Source: Cytophagales bacterium (GTDB lineage Bacteria > Bacteroidota > Bacteroidia > Cytophagales > Spirosomataceae). Taken from it: a DNA stretch of 43,767 nt. A program made the translations under genes and the position numbers. The stretch lies in assembly GCA_004292855.1 (NCBI GenBank), contig RDXN01000080.1, forward strand, positions 1-43,767, given 5' to 3'. The notes below the pieces were generated by a model. The model saw only the letters and a program-made list of their open reading frames with translations. It made no database searches and had not been told where the DNA came from. How positions within the stretch are numbered: position 1 is the first letter of the stretch; every line of letters starts with the position of its first letter. Shown piece after piece: positions 37,966 through 43,767 of the stretch.

Positions 37966-39108
37966 ATGCGTATCCTGATTTCGCCCGACAAATTTAAAGG
38001 ATCACTGACAGCCCCGGAGGTTGCCGATGGCATGGCTGCGGCCCTCCGGGTTCGGTATCCCGATGCCGAATTGATCTGCAAGCCCGTTGCCGATGGGGGC
38101 GAAGGCACCGCCGAAGTGCTGACGACAGCCACCAACGGAACGCTACGGACAGTACAGGTACACGACCCATTGTTTCGACCCGTTGAGGCAACCTACGGCA
38201 TTTCGGGTGATGGGCAAACGGCCTTTGTCGAGATGGCACAGGCGTCGGGCCTGCACCTGGTGCCGCCCAAACAGCGCAATCCATTGGCCGCCAGCACATA
38301 CGGCACGGGCCAATTGATTCACGATGCGATTCGGCAGGGAGTAAGCGAGGTTGTCTTATGTGTGGGGGGCAGTGCCACAACCGATGCGGGCATTGGTATG
38401 GCAGCGGCCCTAGGCTACGAGTTTCTCGACCACCAGAACAATCCGTTGCCGCCTATTGGCAAGTCGATGAGTCAGGTGACCCGGATTCGGCGAACCGTGT
38501 TGATTCCCGATCTAGGGCGGGTGCGGTTCCGAGTTGCCTGCGATGTCGACAATCCGTTATTTGGTCCCAATGGAGCCGCCTACGTGTACGGTCCGCAAAA
38601 AGGCGCGACGCCCCGGCTGGTAAAAGAACTTGACAAAGGCTTGCGTACGATTGACGGTGTGTTGAAATACGATTTTGGTATTGAAGAAGCCGACATGCCC
38701 GGAGCCGGAGCCGCCGGAGGATTAGGCTATGGGGCGCGGGTTTTCCTGAAAGCAACGTTCGGACGTGGGTTCGATTTGGTTGCCCAAACGCTCAACCTGG
38801 AAGACGAAATCCGTCGGGCCGATCTGGTCATAACGGGCGAAGGGAGCCTGGATGAACAAACGTTGCAAGGTAAAGTAATAGCGGGCATTGCGCGGCTGGC
38901 GAAGGTCCATCAAACACCCGTTGCGGCATTTTGTGGTCGCTTATTGCTCAACCCCGACCAAATTCGGCAGTTGGGCCTGATCGACGCCCTGCCTATAACG
39001 CCCACCGGGATGGCCCTTGAGGAAGCCATCGAGCAGGCTCCGTTCCTACTCCGGGAGACCGTAGCAGCCTGGGCAGTTGGCTTGCCGGGGCGATTGGATA
39101 AGAATTAG
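37966..39108 (+). CDS. glxK: Glycerate kinase, 380 aa
   Basis: The GckA/GlxK class I fold: 'ISPDKFKGSLTAPEVADGM' at the N-terminus, 'KPVADGGEGTAEVL', 'GTGQLIHDAI', 'CVGGSATTDAGIGMAAALGY' as CVGGSATTDAGIGM, 'ACDVDNPLFGPNGAA', 'PGAGAAGGLGYG', and 'VITGEGSLDEQTLQGK'. It phosphorylates D-glycerate to 2- or 3-phosphoglycerate with ATP. Length is normal. It lies 9 nt after the sugar porter gene. Confidence 0.94.
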   Translation: MRILISPDKFKGSLTAPEVADGMAAALRVRYPDAELICKPVADGGEGTAEVLTTATNGTLRTVQVHDPLFRPVEATYGISGDGQTAFVEMAQASGLHLVPPKQRNPLAASTYGTGQLIHDAIRQGVSEVVLCVGGSATTDAGIGMAAALGYEFLDHQNNPLPPIGKSMSQVTRIRRTVLIPDLGRVRFRVACDVDNPLFGPNGAAYVYGPQKGATPRLVKELDKGLRTIDGVLKYDFGIEEADMPGAGAAGGLGYGARVFLKATFGRGFDLVAQTLNLEDEIRRADLVITGEGSLDEQTLQGKVIAGIARLAKVHQTPVAAFCGRLLLNPDQIRQLGLIDALPITPTGMALEEAIEQAPFLLRETVAAWAVGLPGRLDKN

Positions 39109-39184
39109 GACGGTTGTAAATCGGAATATAAACTATTGTCGTAAGGTAGGGTTGGTAGAAATTAAACAACTAACCAGCAAAAAT

Positions 39185-40060
39185 ATGCCTTACATTAAAA
39201 CTGGCGACAGCTACAACGACGAACCGATTAGCCTGTTTTACGAGGATAACGGACAGGGACAACCCGTTGTGTTTATCCACGGATGGCCGCTCGACCACCA
39301 AATGTGGGAGTACCAAATGACCGAATTGCCTCAGCAGGGCCTGCGTTGTATTGCCTACGACCGGCGGGGCTTCGGAAAATCGTCGAAACCTTATGAGGGA
39401 TACACGTACGATGCGTTCGCCGACGACTTGAAAGCCGTTCTGGACGATTTAAATTTACAAAACGTGACGCTTGTAGGCTTTTCGATGGGTGCTGGCGAGA
39501 TCGCCCGGTACATGAGCCGCCATAAGGGTGCCCGCGTGGCAAAAGTGGTTTTGGTGGCCGGGGTGACTCCCTTCCTGCTCAAAACAGCCGATAACCCCGA
39601 CGGTGTGGACCAATCGACGTTCGACGGCATGGTTGACAAAATCAAAACCGACCGGGCCGATTTTCTGCAAACCTTCGGCAAACAGTTTTACGGTGTCAAT
39701 CTGGTGAGTCATCCCGTTAGTCAGGCGCACCTCGATGGCGACTTTATGCGGGCCTATCTGGCCTCCCCCAAGGCCACCATCGACTGCGTCCGGGCATTTT
39801 CCGAAACCGATTTCCGTTCCGACGTGCAAAGTATTCAGGTGCCGACGCTCATCATTCACGGCGATTCGGACAAAACAGTGCCCATAGAATCGTCGGGGGA
39901 GTTAACGGCTAACCTGATGATGAGTGCCACGTATAAAATTTACGACGGTGCTCCGCATGGCCTGTTCTATACTGAACGCAAGATGCTTAACCGCGACCTC
40001 CTCGACTTTATACTGGAGCCGACCGTGGCAAGACAACCCGCAACAGCAACAACGTTTTAG
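39185..40060 (+). CDS. Alpha/beta hydrolase of the non-heme chloroperoxidase type, 291 aa
   Basis: The fold is shown by the oxyanion motif HGWP (32-35), 'YDRRGFGKSSKP', nucleophile Ser100 in GFSMGAGE, the acid Asp in 'IHGDSDKTVP' and the His in 'GAPHGLFY'. The 'GFSMG' elbow with 'RRGFGRS' is that of cofactor-free haloperoxidases and esterases. The natural substrate is unknown. ATG 39185 is chosen; an earlier start at 39077 overlaps glxK. Its stop borders the long repeat at 40061-40191. Confidence 0.88.
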   Translation: MPYIKTGDSYNDEPISLFYEDNGQGQPVVFIHGWPLDHQMWEYQMTELPQQGLRCIAYDRRGFGKSSKPYEGYTYDAFADDLKAVLDDLNLQNVTLVGFSMGAGEIARYMSRHKGARVAKVVLVAGVTPFLLKTADNPDGVDQSTFDGMVDKIKTDRADFLQTFGKQFYGVNLVSHPVSQAHLDGDFMRAYLASPKATIDCVRAFSETDFRSDVQSIQVPTLIIHGDSDKTVPIESSGELTANLMMSATYKIYDGAPHGLFYTERKMLNRDLLDFILEPTVARQPATATTF

Positions 40061-40191
40061 CAGAGAACAGAGAACAGTTTGCAGAGAACAGCCAACAGTA
40101 TAATTCATCGAAAGTTTACTGTTCTCTGCAAACTGTCCTCTGTTCTCTGCAAACTGTTCTCTGTTCTCTGCAAACTGTTCTCTGTTCTCTG
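40061..40191. repeat. Inverted repeat with tandem copies filling a convergent junction
   Basis: The left arm 40061-40091 pairs exactly (31 of 31) with 40161-40191. The right side contains about 3.4 tandem copies of a 21-nt unit (CTCTGTTCTCTGCAAACTGTT). The structure runs from 1 nt after one stop codon to 3 nt before the other. The word CTGTTCTCTG recurs throughout. It can terminate both genes. Confidence 0.93.
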
Positions 40192-40194
40192 TAA

Positions 40195-40635
40195 TTACGT
40201 TTCCACCACCTTTGTTTTCAGCCCTGCCCGGCTACCGTCGGCAGTGCGCCCGAGTAGATAGACGTCTATTTCGGTATCACCGACCCGGAACAGTTGCCGA
40301 ACGGTCAGATTCTCCTCAACTATTTTTTTGAGTTCGATAAAACGACTTGCCCGCTCTCTCTCTTCATCACCGTGCCAATCTTCCTGGCGTGTGGGCAGGT
40401 CCCAAAATTCATCTTCCGAGCCTTCTTCTACATAAACCGATGGGGGCAGCATGAGCCAATCCTCTATCTGACTGCCAGTTAGCGGGGCTTCTCCGTCGAG
40501 ATAACAGGTTACCCCTTCAATAGGCTCATCGGATTCGCTGGGGTACAACAAATCCTTCAACAGGGGGTCTATGCGTTGGGGCCATGCAGGAGGTGTTTGG
40601 TCGGGAGTGTTACTCTTGGGCATTTCGTTCGTCAT
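40195..40635 (-). CDS. NuiA-type nuclease inhibitor homologue, 146 aa
   Basis: The C-terminal half closely matches NuiA, the Anabaena inhibitor of the sugar-non-specific nuclease NucA: 'QEDWHGDEERERASRFIEL', 'VRQLFRVGDTEIDVYLLGRT' and the terminal 'AGLKTKVVET'. The acidic middle (EEGSEDEFWDL) and the N-terminal 'LLKDLLYPSESDEP' are also as in the family. NuiA binds the nuclease active site with acidic residues and its C-terminal Thr. No cytoplasmic NucA-type (beta-beta-alpha metal) nuclease is seen in the window. ATG 40635 is chosen; a TTG at 40650 is in frame. No signal peptide, so it acts in the cytoplasm. Confidence 0.82.
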   Translation of the reverse strand: MTNEMPKSNTPDQTPPAWPQRIDPLLKDLLYPSESDEPIEGVTCYLDGEAPLTGSQIEDWLMLPPSVYVEEGSEDEFWDLPTRQEDWHGDEERERASRFIELKKIVEENLTVRQLFRVGDTEIDVYLLGRTADGSRAGLKTKVVET

Positions 40636-40762
40636 AGTCGCTCTGATCAATTTGGGGCTAAATTACAACGGAGGTTGTATGCCATAGCTAAATTATAGTT
40701 ATTTTTCGGCCTGATTAATTAGTGCTCAATTGATCGTTTAACTCCTTTAATGTAATTCTACC

Positions 40763-41341
40763 ATGTTAGAAACTTTGATGAACCTTGTGCGTCAGCAATC
40801 GGGCGACGCCATCATCAACAACCCCGCCGTACCCAACGAACACAACGAAACGGCTATGCAGTCGGTAATGGAAGGTATCATGGGCGGTTTGCAACAGCAG
40901 GCGCAGGGCGGCAACGTCGGTGGATTGCTGCAAACCATCATGGGTCAGGGTGGCGGTGCCGCCAATATGCAAAACCCCATCATGGGCGGTATCATGAATA
41001 ATGTAGTGGGTAGCCTGATGGGCCGTTTGGGCGTATCGCAGGGTGTGGCCGGTGGCATTGCCAGTGCCGTTGTACCAATGGTATTGGACAAGTTCTTCAG
41101 TAAGGCGACTGATCCCAATGACTCAAGCGTCGATTTGGGCAGCATTATGGGTCAGGTGACTGGCAACCCACAGGCAGCCGGTGTCGATTGGATGGGCATG
41201 GCCTCAACCGCTATGGCCGATGGTAAACTCGACATGGGCGACATCATGCGCGTAGCCGGTGGTTTTATGGGCGGTGGTGGCGGTCAGCAACAGGGGGGCG
41301 GTGGCCTCGGTGGTATGCTCGGCGGCCTGTTCGGAAAATAG
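40763..41341 (+). CDS. DUF937-like Gly/Met-rich protein, 192 aa
   Basis: The protein starts 'ETLMNLVRQQSGDAIINNPAV' (quoted in part, LMNLVRQQSGDAII) and is built of helices rich in Gly, Met and Gln ('MEGIMGGLQQQAQGG', 'GSLMGRLGVSQGVAGGIASA'), like DUF937/YidB-type proteins. A segment 'MVLDKFFSKATDPND' follows, and the C-terminus is nearly pure Gly/Gln (GGGGGQQQGGGG). There is no signal peptide. Function unknown. A short palindrome TACAAC-GGAG-GTTGTA lies about 90 nt upstream, between it and the divergent NuiA-like gene. Confidence 0.75.
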   Translation: MLETLMNLVRQQSGDAIINNPAVPNEHNETAMQSVMEGIMGGLQQQAQGGNVGGLLQTIMGQGGGAANMQNPIMGGIMNNVVGSLMGRLGVSQGVAGGIASAVVPMVLDKFFSKATDPNDSSVDLGSIMGQVTGNPQAAGVDWMGMASTAMADGKLDMGDIMRVAGGFMGGGGGQQQGGGGLGGMLGGLFGK

Positions 41342-41360
41342 TAGACAGTAAGCAGTTTTC

Positions 41361-41427
41361 AGTAGGCAGTGTGCAGTAGGCAATAAGCAAAATAAAGATG
41401 CTAACTGCCTACTGCACACTGCCTACT
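41361..41427. repeat. Word-rich inverted repeat overlapping the menC 3' end
   Basis: Arms 41361-41389 and 41399-41427 pair at 27 of 29 positions. Each arm repeats the words CAGTAGGCA and CAGTGTGCA. The right arm encodes the last five residues and stop of menC. It lies between the DUF937-like gene and menC and may end both transcripts. Confidence 0.9.
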
Positions 41428-42506
41428 ATTTTTTCCAGCTTCCACTCGCCACCCACCTCATACGTCAATTGCCCACCGTTAATCAGGAGCGGGCTGTCGA
41501 AATTGTTGTAATAGAGTTGCCCTGTTCCAAGGCCTTGCGGAATCAGGTGGCGGTATTTAGCCGTGTACTGTGCAATGGCATTAAGGCCAACATTCGATTC
41601 CAGGGCCGATGTTACCCACCACCCAATATTGAGCCGATTAGCCAGTTCGATCCATTCGTCGGCGTGGCGCAACCCCCCCAACAGGGTTGGCTTAAGAACA
41701 ACAAACTGCGGTTGGATCTTCTTAAGCAGTTTAAACTTATCCACGTACTCCATATGCCCCACCAGCTCCTCATCGAGGGCAATCGGCAGGGGCGAATGCT
41801 GACACAAGTCGGCCATTAGTTCGTGCTGCCCCGCCCGAATCGGTTGCTCAATCGAATGGAGGTGCAAAGCGGCCAGGCGGGTAAGCTTTTGCATGGCCTC
41901 GGCAGGCGCGAAGGCACCGTTGGCATCGACCCTTAGGGTAATTTGTTCGGGGGTAAACCGCTCGCGCAGAGCCGTTAACAAATCAATCTCCTGCTCAAAA
42001 TCGAGCGCACCAATCTTCAATTTCAGCGTGGTGAAGCCTGCCGCGATTTTTTCTTCAATCTGCCGTTCCATAAACGCCCGGTCGCCCATCCAGATCAACC
42101 CGTTGATGGGCAGTTGACGGAGTCCCCGCGCAAAATCATTGTCGACAATCAGCCGTTTTCCTCCCGACAGGTAGTCTAGCATAGCGGTTTCAAAGCCAAA
42201 CAAAATGCTTGGGTACTCCTGTCCAATGAGTTGATTCAGTACGATTGGAACATTCCAGGAAAACAGTTGTAGATCGAGCGTATTAAAAAACTGGCATAGC
42301 TCGGCTAATCGCTCCTCAAAATCGGGTCGGTCGTCGTAGCTTAGACCTTTGAGTGGGCCACATTCGCCCAATCCTACCAGTTCGGGCGATTCGGTATCGT
42401 AAATACGAACGATATAAGAATCTTTTTCGGTTAATACGCCCCTCGACGTCCCGGCTTCAAATCGAAATTGAAGCGTATATTTCAGGTAGTCGGATACTAA
42501 GGCCAT
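41409..42506 (-). CDS. menC: o-Succinylbenzoate synthase, 365 aa
   Basis: An enolase-superfamily enzyme: the KxK pair Lys162/Lys164 (LKLKIG), Asp193 in RVDANGAF, Glu220 in SIEQP, Asp245 in ALDEEL and Lys272 in VLKPTLLGG. It converts SHCHC to o-succinylbenzoate in menaquinone synthesis, using Mg2+. The N-terminal capping domain begins 'YTLQFRFEAGTSRGVLTEKD' (quoted in part). Menaquinone is the usual quinone in Cytophagales. No other men gene is adjacent. The C-terminal residues after about 360 come from the repeat at 41361-41427. Divergent from lpxK. Confidence 0.9.
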   Translation of the reverse strand: MALVSDYLKYTLQFRFEAGTSRGVLTEKDSYIVRIYDTESPELVGLGECGPLKGLSYDDRPDFEERLAELCQFFNTLDLQLFSWNVPIVLNQLIGQEYPSILFGFETAMLDYLSGGKRLIVDNDFARGLRQLPINGLIWMGDRAFMERQIEEKIAAGFTTLKLKIGALDFEQEIDLLTALRERFTPEQITLRVDANGAFAPAEAMQKLTRLAALHLHSIEQPIRAGQHELMADLCQHSPLPIALDEELVGHMEYVDKFKLLKKIQPQFVVLKPTLLGGLRHADEWIELANRLNIGWWVTSALESNVGLNAIAQYTAKYRHLIPQGLGTGQLYYNNFDSPLLINGGQLTYEVGGEWKLEKIVGSVQ

Positions 42507-42554
42507 AGATACTGCGGGACGGTGTCAGGGGGTACTAGAAATGATTTCTGGTGG

Positions 42555-42562
42555 TACTTTTG
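42555..42562 (+). promoter_or_regulatory. -7 element of lpxK
   Basis: TACTTTTG, an exact TAnnTTTG match; no TTG at the right spacing. It places the transcript start near 42569 and so supports the ATG at 42605 rather than an in-frame GTG at 42551. Confidence 0.45.
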
Positions 42563-42604
42563 AACGCGAATAAAACAAAGAATTCTCAGATTTGTAACTC
42601 GTTA

Positions 42605-43675
42605 ATGGTGGTAACTTTTTTCCTTCGTCCGTTCAGTGCATTATATGGTCAAATACTGGTTTTTCGTAACTGGTTGTTTGATAGGCAACTGAAAACCGTT
42701 TACAGGCCAGAACAACGAACCATCAGCGTTGGTAACCTAACCGTTGGTGGGACTGGTAAAACACCAATGATTGAGTTTTTGGTCGGTAAGTTACTCAGTG
42801 GTTCACTGAATCTCTCTGCCAATCATCCCGAAACGCATTCCTTAGCGACCCTAAGCCGGGGCTATGGTCGCCAGACAAAAGGCTTCCGATTCGTTACGCC
42901 CGCCGACACGGCACAGACTGTTGGCGACGAACCGTTACAGATTTACCGCAAGTTTCGTAGCCGGATACTCGTTGCTGTTGCCGAACGCCGGGCGGTTGGT
43001 TTGAAGCAACTTTTAGGCCAATTTTCGCAAATTAGGGCGGTTTTGCTCGATGATGCCTTTCAGCATCGGGCCGTGCAACCCCATCTGAACATCCTGCTGA
43101 CCGACTACAACCGCCCCTTTTTTCGGGACCATCCGTTTCCGGAGGGTCGCCTTCGAGAGGGGCGGAACGGAGCCAAACGGGCCGACGTAATTGTGGTCAC
43201 GAAATGCCCTGCCGACCTGACGTTGACACAACAACAACTCTGTATAGACGCTATAAAGCCTTACAAAGATACAGGTACGCCTATCTTTTTTGCGTGTATT
43301 GAATATGCCTCTCCACAACCGTTCGGCGCATCGACTTACAACTTCACCAAACAGCAACCCGTGGTGCTTGTTTCGGGCCTGGCCAATGCCGACCCGCTCG
43401 AAGCCTACGTGGCCCAAACCTTTTCTCTCAACCGGCATTATCGCTTCAACGATCACTTCGCTTATTCACGCGCCACCGTGGATGAACTTCTGCGCGAACG
43501 ACCCGCCGGAGCCGCTCTGTTGACAACCGAAAAAGATTGGGTTAAGCTCGAACCCCTCTTCACGCCCGACGAGCGTGCTACGTTGCCCCTGTACTACCTG
43601 CCCATGACGATTCGTTTTTTGAACGACGAACGGGCATTTCTAGACCAGATTTGGGCGACGATACATCCTAACTGA
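42605..43675 (+). CDS. lpxK: Tetraacyldisaccharide 4'-kinase, 356 aa
   Basis: An N-terminal amphipathic region (FFLRPFSALYGQILVFRNWL) precedes the Walker A motif GNLTVGGTGKTP (43-54). The family motifs 'LSRGYGRQTKGF', 'VGDEPLQIY' and 'LLDDAFQHRAV' follow, then 'PEGRLREGRNGAKRADVIVVTK', quoted as EGRLREGRNGAKRAD. It phosphorylates the lipid A precursor disaccharide at the 4' position on the inner membrane. Length is normal. Two C-terminal motifs, 'RFNDHFAYSRA' and 'TTEKDWVKLE', are typical. Confidence 0.93.
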   Translation: MVVTFFLRPFSALYGQILVFRNWLFDRQLKTVYRPEQRTISVGNLTVGGTGKTPMIEFLVGKLLSGSLNLSANHPETHSLATLSRGYGRQTKGFRFVTPADTAQTVGDEPLQIYRKFRSRILVAVAERRAVGLKQLLGQFSQIRAVLLDDAFQHRAVQPHLNILLTDYNRPFFRDHPFPEGRLREGRNGAKRADVIVVTKCPADLTLTQQQLCIDAIKPYKDTGTPIFFACIEYASPQPFGASTYNFTKQQPVVLVSGLANADPLEAYVAQTFSLNRHYRFNDHFAYSRATVDELLRERPAGAALLTTEKDWVKLEPLFTPDERATLPLYYLPMTIRFLNDERAFLDQIWATIHPN

Positions 43676-43677
43676 TG

Positions 43678-43767
43678 TTACGCCAAGGTCATTTCTGGAT
43701 GTTGACTGAGTTGATTTTTGAGGACGGTCAGTTCGGCAAAAGCCGCTTGCATGGCTTTCAGGTACAA
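43678..43767 (-). CDS. C-terminal end of an unidentified protein (partial)
   Basis: The last 29 residues and stop (43678-43680) of a minus-strand gene that runs off the right edge. The peptide has an amphipathic helix look (QAAFAELTVLKNQLSQHPE). Too short to name. It converges on lpxK with a 2-nt gap and no hairpin. Confidence 0.6.
   Translation of the reverse strand: MYLKAMQAAFAELTVLKNQLSQHPEMTLA

Noticed and set aside
40061-40191. CRISPR-like array of 21-nt repeats
   Set aside because: The repeat units are contiguous without spacers, there are no cas genes, and the block pairs with the opposite arm; it is a tandem-repeat hairpin.

Overview
This window reads as chromosome of a Bacteroidota member of the order Cytophagales, most likely Spirosomaceae (a Spirosoma/Fibrella-like genome). 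The evidence is: DUF3127, BshB1 and a CHU_C (type B, T9SS) secreted protein; a Rho factor with a very long disordered insertion; repeated use of the Bacteroidota promoter pattern (-33 TTG, -7 TAnnTTTG); few Shine-Dalgarno sequences; and moderately high GC. The genus is an inference.

Layout. Positions 1-1130 hold small genes I do not recognise, one with a helix-turn-helix look, ending at the 3' side of tRNA-Leu(GAG); this may be the edge of an integrated element. From 1369 on the content is ordinary chromosome: a DUF3127 OB-fold-like protein, a secreted TonB-domain protein, two identical tRNA-Lys(TTT) genes, a TPR/SH3 membrane protein, an SDR dehydrogenase, a large CHU_C protein and rlmD. Positions 8886-16093 carry a DNRLRE exoprotein, dnaB interrupted by a full intein, an M43-type metalloprotease with a dockerin-like tail, and a cohesin-like secreted partner. 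Positions 16098-24671 carry a bshB1 operon with a membrane endonuclease/phosphatase-fold protein, a nitrilase-fold protein lacking the catalytic Cys, DoxX, PAP2, hicBA-metF and a GH32 fructanase. Positions 24697-31556 carry a DUF4440 protein, topA, a class III sirtuin, an FAD dehydrogenase and an EndoIII-like glycosylase. Positions 31562-36232 carry an ompA-HhH-HhH operon and rho. Positions 36598-43767 carry a sugar porter with glycerate kinase, an alpha/beta hydrolase, a NuiA-type nuclease inhibitor, a DUF937-like protein, menC, lpxK and the end of an unknown gene.

The main structural signal outside the genes is at convergent gene ends. Of ten convergent junctions, five are packed to within 9 nt or overlap. 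The other five (gaps of 44-134 nt) are each largely or wholly filled by a hairpin: four long ones (29-39 bp paired arms, built of repeated short words) and one short one of 13 bp. The hairpins have unrelated sequences, and two of them encode the last residues of a neighbouring protein. Similar hairpins lie between the tRNA-Lys genes, after topA and in the gap before topA.

The best leads for new biology are this hairpin class, the dockerin-like protease with its adjacent cohesin-like protein, the P-loop intein in dnaB, the probable pseudo-nitrilase, a NuiA homologue with no visible cognate nuclease, and a DUF3127 protein ending in an SSB-like acidic tip. All family calls come from reading motifs by eye; no database search was run.
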